Made by a program: the position numbers and the translations under genes
Source: Candidatus Streptomyces philanthi
Lineage (GTDB): Bacteria; Actinomycetota; Actinomycetes; Streptomycetales; Streptomycetaceae
Direction: 5' to 3'
Assembly (NCBI GenBank): GCA_018114805.1
Contig: CP073042.1
Span: 4,588,001 to 4,652,000 of the forward strand
DNA length: 64,000 nt
The notes under the pieces: model-generated
Seen by the model: only the letters and a program-made list of their open reading frames with translations
What the model was told of the DNA's origin: nothing
Database searches by the model: none
Shown: piece after piece, positions 33,641 to 43,057 of the stretch
Numbering within the stretch: the stretch's first letter is position 1
Layout: every line of letters starts with the position of its first letter

Positions 33641-34615
33641 ATGAAGGGCACCGTGGGCGAGTTGGGAGAGTTCGGGCTGATCAGGGAGCTGACTTCCCGA
33701 CTCACCAGCACCCCGGCGGTCCGCCTGGGGCCGGGGGATGACGCCGCGGTGGTCGCAGCGCCCGACCGACGGGTCGTGGCAAGCACCGATGTTCTCCTCG
33801 AAGGGCGGCACTTCCGCCGCGACTGGTCCACGGCGTACGACGTCGGCCGCAAGGCGGCGGCGCAGAACCTCGCGGACATCGCCGCCATGGGAGCCGTGCC
33901 CACCGCGCTGCTGCTCGGTCTCGTCGTCCCCGCGGACCTCCCCGCGACGTGGGCCAACGAGTTGATGGACGGCCTGCGCGACGAGTGCCAGGTGGCGGGC
34001 GCCGCGGTGGTCGGCGGCGATGTGGTGCGTGGCGAGACGATCACCGTGGCCATCACGGCCCTGGGTGACCTGCGCAACCACGAACCGGTGACCCGCGCCG
34101 GGGCCCGGCCGGGTGACGTCGTCGCCGTCACGGGCTGGCTGGGCTGGTCTGCGGCCGGTCACGCCGTGCTCTCCCGCGGCTTCCGCTCGCCCCGCGCCTT
34201 CGTCGAGGCGCACCGTCGCCCCGAACCCCCGTACCACGCCGGCCCCGCCGCGGCGGGGCTCGGGGCCACGGCGATGACGGACGTCAGCGACGGCCTGGTC
34301 GCCGACCTCGGACACATCGCCGAGGCCAGCAAGGTCCGCATCGATCTGAGTTCCGCGTCGATAGACATTCCCTCCCAGATGTCGGACATCGGCCAGGCGG
34401 TTGGCGTGGACCCGCTGCAGTGGGTGCTCAACGGCGGCGAGGACCACGCGATCGTCGCGACCTTCCCCTCCGACGTGAAGCTGCCCGCGCGCTGGAAGGT
34501 GATCGGCGAGGTCCGCAACCCGTCGGCGCTGCCCCAGGTGACGGTGGACGGCGCCCCGTGGGCCAAGGCCGGCTGGGACCACTTCAGCGACATCGAGGAA
34601 TCCACGGTGAGCTGA
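33641..34615 (+). CDS. thiL: Thiamine-monophosphate kinase
   Basis: Phosphorylates thiamine monophosphate to thiamine diphosphate. GELGEFGLIRELTSRL opens the protein; GPGDDAAVV, TDVLLEGRHF, VGGDVVRGE and VSDGLVADLGHIAEAS are the ATP and metal sites of the PurM/ThiL fold. ATG 33641 gives 324 residues; GTG 33623, with GGAAG close by, is an alternative giving six more residues. The next gene in the same direction, thiD, also serves thiamine synthesis. Confidence 0.94.
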   Translation: MKGTVGELGEFGLIRELTSRLTSTPAVRLGPGDDAAVVAAPDRRVVASTDVLLEGRHFRRDWSTAYDVGRKAAAQNLADIAAMGAVPTALLLGLVVPADLPATWANELMDGLRDECQVAGAAVVGGDVVRGETITVAITALGDLRNHEPVTRAGARPGDVVAVTGWLGWSAAGHAVLSRGFRSPRAFVEAHRRPEPPYHAGPAAAGLGATAMTDVSDGLVADLGHIAEASKVRIDLSSASIDIPSQMSDIGQAVGVDPLQWVLNGGEDHAIVATFPSDVKLPARWKVIGEVRNPSALPQVTVDGAPWAKAGWDHFSDIEESTVS

Positions 34616-35123
34616 AGCTGCGGCCAGGCCAGTTGGGTAAGCCTCTCTGGAGCCCGCCCAACCGGGCCCCGTGCACGTGCTCGGCCGGCCACGGGGCCGG
34701 CTCGTGCCACGCACGGAGCCGGCGCCGGGCCTGGGGCCGTTGCTGGGATACGGGGCGCCGTGCCGGGTGGGCGGTGCGGCGCCGGTGCGGGTACGCGCGG
34801 CCGGCGACCTTGCCCGCGCGGAGTTGACTCCGCCCGCCGCTCCGCCCCGTGCCGCCGGTGCCGTACCTCCGCGGCGTACGTTCACGTGGACATGCGGCAC
34901 ACGGCCACGCCACGCGCCGTCACGTCCTGGCGCCCCGCTCCACCCACTCCGTTGCGTCGCCCCGTAGTGCCGGCGCGCCGTGACGTCCGGGGCGGGTTGG
35001 GGGCTGGAGGTTGGGGTGGCGGTTCGCTCCGGCGCGGCCCGAACGGCGCGGTCCGGTGGGTTGAGTCAGCGAGCCGTGAGGGGGCCGAGAGGCCGGGGAA
35101 CAGCGCGGCGTAAATTCGGTGGC
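34616..35123. other. Gap between thiL and thiD
   Basis: Holds a hairpin after thiL, CCCCGTG near 34667 with CACGGGG near 34690, which may terminate transcription. The rest is GC-rich without a gene. AT-richer bases around 35108-35120 precede thiD. Confidence 0.5.
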
Positions 35124-35948
35124 ATGACCACAGACACCCCGGGTGCTTGCCCCGTCCCCACCGCCGTACCGCGCTGTGTCCTGACCGTCGCCGGGTCCGA
35201 CTCAGGCGGCGGGGCGGGCATTCAGGCCGACCTCAAGGCGATGCTGGCTCTCGGCACGCACGGCATGAGCGTGCTCACCGCGGTCACGGCGCAGAACTCC
35301 TTGGGCGTGCAGGGGGCCTGGGAGCTTCCGTTGGAGGCAATCCGGGCCCAGTTCCGCTCCGTCGTCGACGACATCGGCGTCCAGGCCGTGAAGACGGGCA
35401 TGCTCGCCTCACCCGCGATCGTGGAGACCGTCGCGAGCCTGCTCACGGACCTCAACGCGCCCGTCATCGTGGACCCGGTCGGCGTCTCCAAGCACGGTGA
35501 CGCCCTCCTGGCCGCCGACGCGCTCGACGCCGTACGCACCAAGCTGCTGCCGGTCGCCACGGTTGCCACGCCCAACCTGGACGAGGTCGCGCAACTCACG
35601 GGCGTGCGCGTGGCCACCGAGGCCGACATGCCGCGCGCCGCGGCGGCCATCCTGGAGTTCGGCCCCCGCTGGGCCCTAGTGAAGGGCGGACACCTCCGCG
35701 GGGACGCGGTGGACCTGCTGACGGACGGGGCGGAGGAACACTGGCTCCGCTCCCCGCGCCACGACAACCGCCACACCCACGGCACCGGCTGCACCCTCGC
35801 CAGCGCCATCGCCGCCCACCTGGCCCACGGCATGCCAGTGCCGGAGGCCGTCGCGGCGGCCAAGGAGTACGTCACGGGGGCGATCGCGGCGGGCTTCCCG
35901 CTGGGCGCCGGCATCGGCCCGGTCGACCACGCCTGGCGCTGGCGCTGA
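35124..35948 (+). CDS. thiD: Hydroxymethylpyrimidine/phosphomethylpyrimidine kinase
   Basis: Ribokinase-family enzyme that phosphorylates HMP and HMP-P for thiamine synthesis. TVAGSDSGGGAGIQADLKA and the anion-hole motif HTHGTGCTLASAIAAHLAHG are diagnostic. Length 274 with a short leader. ATG 35124 is chosen because upstream sequence in this frame is not family-like. Intact. Confidence 0.95.
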   Translation: MTTDTPGACPVPTAVPRCVLTVAGSDSGGGAGIQADLKAMLALGTHGMSVLTAVTAQNSLGVQGAWELPLEAIRAQFRSVVDDIGVQAVKTGMLASPAIVETVASLLTDLNAPVIVDPVGVSKHGDALLAADALDAVRTKLLPVATVATPNLDEVAQLTGVRVATEADMPRAAAAILEFGPRWALVKGGHLRGDAVDLLTDGAEEHWLRSPRHDNRHTHGTGCTLASAIAAHLAHGMPVPEAVAAAKEYVTGAIAAGFPLGAGIGPVDHAWRWR

Positions 35949-36193
35949 TCCGTCGTCCCGTGCGTTCGGCCGGTCGAGCAGTCGGCTACGTGCCGTCGCA
36001 CCGGCGCGAGGCGAGCGTGGCGCGGGGGGCGGCGGACATCCCGGCACGGGGCACGGCGCACGGGGCACGGGGCACGGGGCACGGGGCACGGCGGTGATCC
36101 TGCAGGGGGCACGGACGGTGGCCCTCACCGGAGTGCCCGCACACGAGCGGGCGACGGAGCCGCGAAGGGAGGCACGGGGCGCTCGTGGGCAGC
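35949..36193. other. Convergent gap with repeat copy C
   Basis: Lies between thiD and rpmB. It carries the heptamer array and leader at 36041-36110 and then the rpmB terminator. No gene is present. Confidence 0.6.
36041..36116 (+). repeat. Dispersed leader repeat, copy C, with seven heptamers
   Basis: Seven units of the GGGGCAC type (36041-36089, two variant), then GGTGATCCTGCAGGGGGC (36093-36110), one base shorter than the other leaders within the central part, and another GGGGCAC. Confidence 0.85.
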
Positions 36194-36228
36194 AAAAAAG
36201 CCGGCCCGGACGAATGCGGGCCGGCTTT
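36194..36228 (-). terminator. rpmB terminator
   Basis: AAAGCCGGCCCG and CGGGCCGGCTTT form a perfect 12-base stem around an 8-base loop; on the minus strand it is followed by six T. It ends transcription of rpmB. Confidence 0.9.
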
Positions 36229-36260
36229 GGCAACCGGCTGGCTGCGCTACGACGGGAACG

Positions 36261-36446
36261 TCAGCGCGCGACCTTGCCGGCCTTGATGCACGAGGTGCAG
36301 ACGTTGAGCCGCTTCGGCGTCCGACCGACCACAGCGCGCACCGTCTGAATGTTGGGCTTCCAACGACGGCGAGTGCGGCGGTGCGAGTGCGAAATGTTGT
36401 TGCCGAAGCCCGGCCCCTTGCCGCAGACGTCGCAGTTGGCAGCCAC
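36261..36446 (-). CDS. rpmB: 50S ribosomal protein L28
   Basis: A 61-residue L28, MAANCDVCGKGPGFGNNISH to CIKAGKVAR. Two CxxC pairs (CDVC, CTSC) make this the zinc-binding form. GTG 36446. It is divergent from the DhaL-type gene, with the terminator at 36194 downstream. In Streptomyces, zinc-free paralogues of some ribosomal proteins are controlled by Zur; this is the zinc-dependent copy. Confidence 0.96.
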   Translation of the reverse strand: MAANCDVCGKGPGFGNNISHSHRRTRRRWKPNIQTVRAVVGRTPKRLNVCTSCIKAGKVAR

Positions 36447-36692
36447 GGGTCACTCCAAAGACTTCAGATGCACTTACGGTGAGTTACCGGTTCGTCGAAT
36501 CAATAGCTGATCGGCATCACCGGGGAGATTTGGCCCGACCTGATCGGGCAACCGGAGCAGCATACAACGACCGCTCGCGTACAACGAAACTACCATGGCC
36601 GCCCCGGCCCCTGCCCCAGACGATCTCCGCGAAGCGCGACTACCCTGCGGGCATCCGCGCTGCCACCCAGCACCGTCCAAAGGAGGCCATAG

Positions 36693-38834
36693 GTGCCGCA
36701 CACGTTCGACGCCGAGGCGGTACGTACGTGGTGCGGGCTGGCACTGGAGGCGTTGGGGCGCGCCCGCGAGGGGATCGACGCCATCAACGTCTATCCGGTT
36801 GCGGACGGTGACACCGGCACCAACCTCTACCTCACCGTCGAGTCCGCCGCGCAGGCCGTCGCCGCCGCCTTCAACGGCCATGCTGCTACCGGTACCGCGT
36901 CCAGGCCGAGCCTGGGCGACGCGATAGGAGCCATGGCGCACGGGGCGCTGATCGGCGCGCACGGTAACTCCGGCACCATCCTGGCCCAGATGTTGCGCGG
37001 GATGGCGGACGTACTCGCCGAGCAGTACGAGGCGGGTGATGCGGTCGACGACACGCGGCGCGGAGGTGACGCGCGCCACGCCAGTGGCGCTGCCCTGTCG
37101 CGCGCGCTGCTCCGCGCGGCCGATTCCGCCCGGAACGCGGTCGCCCGGCCCGTTGAGGGCACGGTCCTGACGGTCGCCGCCTCGGCGGCAGCGGCAGCGG
37201 CGCGGGCGGCGGGCGCCCGACCCGCGGAGTGCGGGACATCGGCGCCGTACGAAGCCGGAACGGGGCACGGGGCCGCGATGGGGTACGGAGCCCACAAGGG
37301 GCACAGAGCCGAAGCGGGACACGGAGCCGAAGCGGGACACGGGGCGGCCACAGAGCGCGGTGCGGAGCACGACGCGGCGTACGGGGCCGTTACGGCGAGC
37401 GAGGGCAGTGTGACTCGGCGGACGCAGAGCACTCCCGCCACGCAGTGGGCCGTCGCGTCCGTCGGTGCCGTGGCGCGGGCCGCCTACGAGGGCGCCTGCG
37501 CCGCTCTGGACGCGACCACCGGCCAGCTCGACGTGCTCGCGCGGGCCGGCGTCGTGGACGCGGGCGGCTACGGCCTGGTCACCGTCCTCGGCGCCCTGGC
37601 CGAAACGCTGACCGGCGAACGCGCCACGGCGCCGACCAGCCCGCTTCGGGCGACGCCCGGCAGCCACTGCCTCGGTGCCGGCCGCTCCGACGCCGAACCC
37701 CGCGAACCGCGCCGCCCCGCCGCCCCGCCCGGCCCCCCGGCCCCGACCGACCGGAGTTCCGACGCCGACGCTCCGTACGGCGCCGCCACCCCGGAGCGCG
37801 CGCCCGCCGTCGCAGGACACTCGGGCCAGCCCACGGGATGCGACGGCGAGCCGATCACGGGCCCCGGCTACGAAGTGATCTACCTCCTGGAGGCCGACGA
37901 CGCCGCCGTGGCCCGGCTCCGTGGGCGGCTGGACGCGCTGGGTGGCTCCCTCGTGATCGTGGGTGGCGACGGGCTGTGGAACGTGCACGTACACGTCGAC
38001 GACGCGGGAGCCGCCGTGGAGGCGGGCATCCAGGCGGGGCGCCCGTACCGGCTCCGCATCACGCACTTCGGCGCCGCGGCCGAGCGCCGGTTGGACCGGG
38101 AGACCGCGCCCAGGGAACCCCAGCGAACTGACGGGGCACGGGGCACGGGGGACGGGGCACGGGGCGAGCGCGCCGCGCGCTCCGTGGTTCTGGTGGTACC
38201 CGGCGACGGATTCGCCGCACTGTGCGGCGAAGCGGGCGCGACCGTGGTCACCGCGCGCCCCGGGGAGCCGCCCGCCAGTGGCGAACTGGTCGACGCGATT
38301 CGGCGAGCGCACGCGCACGAGGTCGTCCTGCTGCCCAACGACGCCGAGCTGCGCCATAGCGCCGCTGCGGCTGCCGCGCAGATGCGTACGGAGGGGGTGC
38401 GCGTCGCCCTCATCCCGACCCGCTCCGTCGTTCAGGGCATCGCCGCGCTTGCCGTTCACGAGGGGGACCGCGGGTTCGACGAGGACGTGGTCGCGATGAC
38501 CTCGGCCGCGGGCGCGACCCGCTACGCCGAACTGGCCGTGGCCGAACGCCAGTCGTGGACGATGGCCGGCGTGTGCCAGGCGGGCGACGTGCTGGGCCTG
38601 ATCGATGGCGACGTGGTCGTCATCGGGGCCGACCTGCTGGCCACGGCGCGCACCGTGCTCGACCGCATGCTGGCGGCCGGCGGCGAGATGGTCACCCTGG
38701 TGCTGGGAGCCGGCGTGCCGAACAACCTCGCCGAGCGGCTGGAGGAACACGTACGGGAGCGACACCTGGCGGTGGACACGGTCAGCTACCGCGGCGAGCA
38801 GCCGGCTGCCCCACTGCTCATCGGCATCGAATGA
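36693..38834 (+). CDS. DhaL/DAK2-domain protein, FakA-like
   Basis: The N-terminal DhaL kinase-like domain shows INVYPVADGDTGTNLYLT, which binds Mg-ATP, and ALIGAHGNSGTILAQMLRG. The C-terminal half resembles the DegV-partner/YloV domain (VALIPTRSVVQGIAAL, VLGAGVPNNLAERLEEH). Such proteins can be fatty acid kinase subunits; the substrate here is not proven. Length is 713 residues, much more than the usual ~550-600. The surplus is low complexity: residues about 179-236 and 479-493 are encoded by GGGGCAC/GGAGCAC-like heptamers, and residues 325-390 are Pro/Ala-rich. GTG 36693 follows AAAGGAGG. It precedes recG, as in other Streptomyces. Confidence 0.85.
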   Translation: MPHTFDAEAVRTWCGLALEALGRAREGIDAINVYPVADGDTGTNLYLTVESAAQAVAAAFNGHAATGTASRPSLGDAIGAMAHGALIGAHGNSGTILAQMLRGMADVLAEQYEAGDAVDDTRRGGDARHASGAALSRALLRAADSARNAVARPVEGTVLTVAASAAAAAARAAGARPAECGTSAPYEAGTGHGAAMGYGAHKGHRAEAGHGAEAGHGAATERGAEHDAAYGAVTASEGSVTRRTQSTPATQWAVASVGAVARAAYEGACAALDATTGQLDVLARAGVVDAGGYGLVTVLGALAETLTGERATAPTSPLRATPGSHCLGAGRSDAEPREPRRPAAPPGPPAPTDRSSDADAPYGAATPERAPAVAGHSGQPTGCDGEPITGPGYEVIYLLEADDAAVARLRGRLDALGGSLVIVGGDGLWNVHVHVDDAGAAVEAGIQAGRPYRLRITHFGAAAERRLDRETAPREPQRTDGARGTGDGARGERAARSVVLVVPGDGFAALCGEAGATVVTARPGEPPASGELVDAIRRAHAHEVVLLPNDAELRHSAAAAAAQMRTEGVRVALIPTRSVVQGIAALAVHEGDRGFDEDVVAMTSAAGATRYAELAVAERQSWTMAGVCQAGDVLGLIDGDVVVIGADLLATARTVLDRMLAAGGEMVTLVLGAGVPNNLAERLEEHVRERHLAVDTVSYRGEQPAAPLLIGIE

Positions 38835-39373
38835 CCGTCGGGCCGTCCGCGACCTGAGCGGGCAGCGAGGCGAGTGCCGGCGCCCCGTACCGCGCGCGTA
38901 CGCCGTATGCGAGGTATGCGAGGCCACGAGTCGCCGCGGGCTATCGGCGCCCCCAAGGCGGCCCGACCATGCCGCCGGAGCACGGAGCACGGAGCACGGA
39001 GCACGGAGCACGGAGCACGGAGCACGGAGCACGGAGCACGGAGCACGGAGCACGGAGCACGGAGCACGGAGCACGGAGCACGGAGCACGGAGCACGGAGC
39101 ACGGAGCACGGAGCACGGAGCACGGAGCACGGAGCACGGAGCACGGAGCACGGAGCACGGAGCACGGAGCACGGAGCACGGAGCGGTGATCTTGCCTGGG
39201 GGCACGGGGCAGGCCGAGGGCGCCGCCCGCCCCGGGGCGGGCGGCAGCAGCGGTCGGTCGGAGGGCGCGGGCAGGAGGCGCCGCATGGACGGTACCACGG
39301 ACCGGTGGTGTGGGGGGGTACCACGGACCTGTGGTGGGGAGTGTCGCGTGCGCTGTCAGTGGTGTGGTGTGCA
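38835..39373. other. Gap before recG dominated by a heptamer array
   Basis: Contains the 29-copy array and leader D (38977-39215). Bases 39285-39360 include ACCACGGACC twice (39294-39303 and 39320-39329) with GTGGTG tracts. No gene. Confidence 0.6.
38977..39215 (+). repeat. Heptamer array (GGAGCAC)29 with leader repeat, copy D
   Basis: Twenty-nine perfect tandem copies of GGAGCAC (38977-39179, 203 bases) without a single substitution, then GGAGC and the leader GGTGATCTTGCCTGGGGGC (39185-39203), then GGGGCAGG. The array ends about 195 bases before the recG start. Perfect identity across 29 units implies recent expansion or ongoing slippage. Confidence 0.97.
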
Positions 39374-41671
39374 ATGGACCGCGTGCCCGCGCTCGATGAA
39401 CCCCTGAAGAAGATCGTCGGCGGCAACACCGCGAAGGTGATGGCCGCCCACCTCGACCTGCATACCGTCGGGGACCTGCTGCACCACTACCCGCGCCGGT
39501 ACGCGGAGCGGGGCGAGCTGACCCGGCTCGCCGACCTGCCGTTGGACGAGCACGTCACGGTGGTCGCGCGGGTGGCCAAGGCGACGAAGAAGACGTTCAA
39601 CCACGGCAAGGGCGTGCGGCTCGAAGTGGCGGTGACCGACGGTAGCGGGGCGCTGACACTGGTGTTCTTCGGGCGGAGCGTCTTCCACCACGAGAAGGCG
39701 CTGCTGCCGGGCCGCAGCGGGATGTTCGCCGGCAAGGTCTCGGTGTTCAACCGCACCCGGCAGCTCTCCCATCCCGACTACGAGCTACTGGACCAGGACC
39801 ACGAGGACGACGCGGCAGGCGCGGTGGACGCCTTCGCGAGCCAGTTGTTGCCGCTGTACCCGGCCTGCAAGCAACTCGCGTCCTGGCAGCTCGCCAAGTC
39901 GGTCGGCATGCTCCTCGACACCATGGAGGCGACGGGTTGGGAGGGCGTGGTCGACCCGCTGCCCCCCGCACTGCGCGAGGGCCGCGGCTTCGAGACGCTG
40001 CCCGACGCCCTGTTGAAGATCCACCGGCCGTGCACCAAGGCCGACATCGCGGCGGCCCGCGACCGGCTCAAGTGGGACGAGGCGTTCGTGCTCCAGGTGG
40101 CCCTGGCGCGCCGTCGGCGCGCCGAGGCCCAGCTCCCCGCCGTGCCCCGCGCCCGGCGCCAGAACGGACTGTTGGACGCCTTCGACGCCAAGCTGCCCTT
40201 CACGCTCACCGACGGCCAGCAGCGGGTGTCCGCCGAGATCCTGAGTGCCCTGGCGGCGGAGCACCCCATGCACCGGTTGCTCCAGGGCGAGGTCGGTAGC
40301 GGCAAGACGTTGGTGGCGCTGCGCGCGATGCTGACCGTGGTGGACGCGGGGGGCCAGGCCGCGATGCTCGCGCCGACCGAGGTGCTGGCCCAGCAGCACC
40401 ACCGCTCCGTCGTCGAGATGATGGGTGAGTTGGCCGAGGGCGGCATGCTCGGCGGATCGGAGAACGGCACCAAGGTGGTGCTGCTCACCGGCTCCATGGG
40501 GGCCGCGGCCCGCCGCCAGGCCCTGCTCGACCTGGTGACCGGCGAGGCCGGCCTCGTGATCGGCACCCACGCCCTCATTGAGGACAAGGTGCAGTTCCAC
40601 GATCTGGGGCTGGTGGTGGTCGACGAACAGCACCGGTTCGGCGTGGAGCAACGGGACGCGCTACGGGCCAAGGCGGACCGCCCTCCGCACCTCCTGGTCA
40701 TGACGGCCACGCCCATCCCGCGCACCGTTGCCATGACGGTCTTCGGCGACCTGGAGACCTCGGTCCTCGACCAACTCCCCGCGGGCCGTTCGCCCATCGC
40801 CAGCCACGTGGTCCCGGCCAAGGACAAGCCGCACTTCCTCTCCCGCACCTGGGAGCGCGTACGGGAAGAGGTGGAGTCCGGGCACCAGGCCTACGTGGTC
40901 TGCCCGTGCATCGGTGACGAGGAGGGCATCCCCAAGGAGTGCAAGGGCGCGAAGTCGGGGCAGCGCGGGGCCGGGGGCGCGCCAGACCCCGCCGCGGAGT
41001 ACGACGTGGGCGGCGCGGCGGAGGCCACGGAAGGCGCCGACGGGGCGGGGGAGCGCCGGCCCCCGTTGGCCGTGCTCGACGTCGCCGAGCAGCTCGCCAA
41101 GGGCGCGCTCAAGGGGCTGCGCGTCGAGGCGCTGCACGGCCGCATGCACCCCGATGACAAGGACGCGCTGATGCGCCGGTTCTCCGCCGGCGAGGTGGAC
41201 GTGTTGGTGACCACCACCGTGATCGAGGTCGGCGTCAACGTACCCAACGCCACGGCCATGGTGATCATGGACGCGGACCGGTTCGGCGTATCCCAGTTGC
41301 ACCAGCTGCGGGGCCGCGTCGGCCGTGGCTCCGCCCCGGGCCTGTGTCTCCTGGTGACCGACATGCCGGAGGCCAGCCCGGCCCGGGCCCGGCTCGGCGC
41401 CGTCGCGGCGACGTTGGACGGCTTCGAGCTGTCCCGCATCGACCTGGAGCAGCGGCGCGAGGGCGACGTGTTGGGGCAGGCCCAGTCGGGCGTCCGCTCC
41501 AGTCTGCGCATGCTCACCGTCATCGACGATGAGGAAATCATCGCCGCCGCCCGCGCGGAGGCCGTGGCGACCGTCACGGCCGACCCGGAGTTGGAGCGAC
41601 TGCCGGCGCTGCGTACGGCGCTCGACGCCCTCCTGGACGCCGAGCGCGAGCAGTACCTCGACAAGGGCTAA
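39374..41671 (+). CDS. recG: ATP-dependent DNA helicase RecG
   Basis: Branch-migrating helicase that regresses stalled forks and processes Holliday junctions. The wedge/OB domain is N-terminal; helicase motifs include LLQGEVGSGKTLVAL (Walker A), VVVDEQHRFGVEQR (DEQH, motif II), MTATPIPRT and QLRGRVGRGS. A Gly/Ala/Glu-rich insert of about 40 residues (near residues 523-560) interrupts the second RecA lobe, as often in Streptomyces. Length 765. ATG 39374 has no strong ribosome site; GTG 39365 is a near alternative. The C-terminal 18 bases are duplicated downstream. Confidence 0.94.
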   Translation: MDRVPALDEPLKKIVGGNTAKVMAAHLDLHTVGDLLHHYPRRYAERGELTRLADLPLDEHVTVVARVAKATKKTFNHGKGVRLEVAVTDGSGALTLVFFGRSVFHHEKALLPGRSGMFAGKVSVFNRTRQLSHPDYELLDQDHEDDAAGAVDAFASQLLPLYPACKQLASWQLAKSVGMLLDTMEATGWEGVVDPLPPALREGRGFETLPDALLKIHRPCTKADIAAARDRLKWDEAFVLQVALARRRRAEAQLPAVPRARRQNGLLDAFDAKLPFTLTDGQQRVSAEILSALAAEHPMHRLLQGEVGSGKTLVALRAMLTVVDAGGQAAMLAPTEVLAQQHHRSVVEMMGELAEGGMLGGSENGTKVVLLTGSMGAAARRQALLDLVTGEAGLVIGTHALIEDKVQFHDLGLVVVDEQHRFGVEQRDALRAKADRPPHLLVMTATPIPRTVAMTVFGDLETSVLDQLPAGRSPIASHVVPAKDKPHFLSRTWERVREEVESGHQAYVVCPCIGDEEGIPKECKGAKSGQRGAGGAPDPAAEYDVGGAAEATEGADGAGERRPPLAVLDVAEQLAKGALKGLRVEALHGRMHPDDKDALMRRFSAGEVDVLVTTTVIEVGVNVPNATAMVIMDADRFGVSQLHQLRGRVGRGSAPGLCLLVTDMPEASPARARLGAVAATLDGFELSRIDLEQRREGDVLGQAQSGVRSSLRMLTVIDDEEIIAAARAEAVATVTADPELERLPALRTALDALLDAEREQYLDKG

Positions 41672-41698
41672 CCGGCGCGTCAGTACCTCGACAAGGGC
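41651..41698 (+). repeat. 18-base direct repeat at the end of recG
   Basis: CAGTACCTCGACAAGGGC occurs at 41651-41668 (last recG codons) and again at 41681-41698, 30 bases apart. It looks like a small duplication of the gene end. Confidence 0.85.
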
Positions 41699-41882
41699 CA
41701 AGCGGCCCGGGAAAGCCACGCGCCGGCCGCACGCCGCCCACGACCGGCTTGCCGGCCCCGCGTCTCCAACACCCGCCCGCCGGGGGCGGCCCCCGAGTCG
41801 CCCGTCGGGCGACGCCATATCGTGGGGAGCGGTGGCCGATCACGGTCACCGCCGTCCACCACCACGAAGGGCCGACCAACAG

Positions 41883-42476
41883 ATGACCCGCGTGATCGCC
41901 GGGGCTGCCGGCGGGCGCCGTCTCGCCGTACCCCCGGGCACCGGTACTCGACCGACCTCGGACCGGGCGCGCGAGGGCCTCTTCTCCACCTGGGAGTCGC
42001 TGCTCGGCTCGCTGGCCGGGGCACGGGTCCTCGACCTGTACGCGGGTTCGGGCGCCGTCGGCCTCGAAGCACTCTCCCGCGGCGCGGAACACGCCCTCCT
42101 GGTGGAAGCCGACGCCCGCGTGGTCCGCGAGAACGTGCGAACCCTGGGCCTGCCCGGTGCCGAGGTGCGGGCGGGCAAGGCGGCACAGGTCGTCGCCGGC
42201 CCCGTGCCGGGGCAGCCGTACGACGTGGTGTTCCTCGACCCGCCGTACGCTGTCACCGACGACGAGCTGCGGGAGATCCTGCTCACACTCTCCGATAATA
42301 GCTGGCTCGCGGCACGGGCACTGGTCACCGTGGAGCGGAGCACCAGGGGCGGCGAGTTCCGGTGGCCGACTGGTTTCGAGGGGCTACGGGCTCGTCGCTA
42401 CGGGGAGGGCACGCTTTGGTACGGTCGCGCCGCTTCACGCAGCACCGCCACGACGACACACCACAGCGCGTCATGA
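41883..42476 (+). CDS. rsmD: 16S rRNA (guanine966-N2)-methyltransferase
   Basis: S-adenosylmethionine-dependent enzyme that methylates G966 of 16S rRNA. VLDLYAGSGAVGLEALSRGA binds SAM and VVFLDPPYAV is the N2-methyltransferase catalytic DPPY motif. Length 197. ATG 41883. The stop TGA overlaps a possible ATG for coaD at 42473, so the genes are at least cotranscribed; rsmD-coaD pairing is common in bacteria. Confidence 0.94.
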   Translation: MTRVIAGAAGGRRLAVPPGTGTRPTSDRAREGLFSTWESLLGSLAGARVLDLYAGSGAVGLEALSRGAEHALLVEADARVVRENVRTLGLPGAEVRAGKAAQVVAGPVPGQPYDVVFLDPPYAVTDDELREILLTLSDNSWLAARALVTVERSTRGGEFRWPTGFEGLRARRYGEGTLWYGRAASRSTATTTHHSAS

Positions 42477-42502
42477 CCGCACTAGAGAGCGAGGAACCAC
42501 TC

Positions 42503-42982
42503 TTGCGCCGCGCCGTCTGTCCGGGGTCCTTCGACCCCGTCACCAATGGACACCTCGACATCATCGCCCGCGCCTCGAAGCTGTACGACCTCGTGCACGT
42601 CGCCGTGATGATCAACAAGTCAAAGCAAGGGCTCTTCACCGTCGACGAGCGCATCGACCTGCTGCGCGAGACGACGGCCGAGTACGGGAACGTCGAGGTC
42701 GAGGCGTTCCACGGGCTCCTCGTCGACTTCTGCAAGCAGCGCGACATCCCCGCCATCGTCAAGGGCCTGCGCGCCGTCAGCGACTTCGACTACGAGTTGC
42801 AGATGGCCCAGATGAACAACGGCCTGTCCGGTGTGGAGACGTTGTTCGTGCCCACCAACCCCACCTGCAGCTTCCTCTCCTCCAGCCTGGTCAAGGAGGT
42901 CGCGGTCTGGGGCGGCGACGTCTCCCACCTGGTCCCGCCGCTCGTGCTCCGGCGCCTGACGGAGCGGCTCGCCGAGCGCTGA
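42503..42982 (+). CDS. coaD: Phosphopantetheine adenylyltransferase
   Basis: Fourth step of coenzyme A synthesis, a hexameric nucleotidyltransferase. The HIGH-like motif is GSFDPVTNGHLDII and the C-terminal PTCSFLSSSLVKEVA binds ATP. I choose TTG 42503 (GAGGAA 9 bases upstream), giving LRRAVCPGSF and 159 residues, the usual family length. ATG 42473 overlaps the rsmD stop as ATGA and would add ten residues; it lacks a ribosome site but remains possible. Confidence 0.93.
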   Translation: MRRAVCPGSFDPVTNGHLDIIARASKLYDLVHVAVMINKSKQGLFTVDERIDLLRETTAEYGNVEVEAFHGLLVDFCKQRDIPAIVKGLRAVSDFDYELQMAQMNNGLSGVETLFVPTNPTCSFLSSSLVKEVAVWGGDVSHLVPPLVLRRLTERLAER

Positions 42983-43057
42983 CGGTCTGTCAGTAGGTGT
43001 CGGGCGGGAGCCCACTGCCCGTACAGTCGGTCCCGTCCCGACCCTTCGGCCTAGAGA

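Noticed and set aside
38977..39179. CRISPR array
   Set aside because: The repeat unit is 7 bases with no spacers and there are no cas genes.
36474..39374. Open frame of 966 codons on the minus strand
   Set aside because: Antisense to the DhaL-type gene and through the heptamer array (VLRAPCS repeats); no ribosome site or domain.
42473..42502. coaD start at ATG 42473 overlapping the rsmD stop
   Set aside because: No ribosome site; TTG 42503 has one and gives the usual length. Kept as an alternative in the coaD entry.
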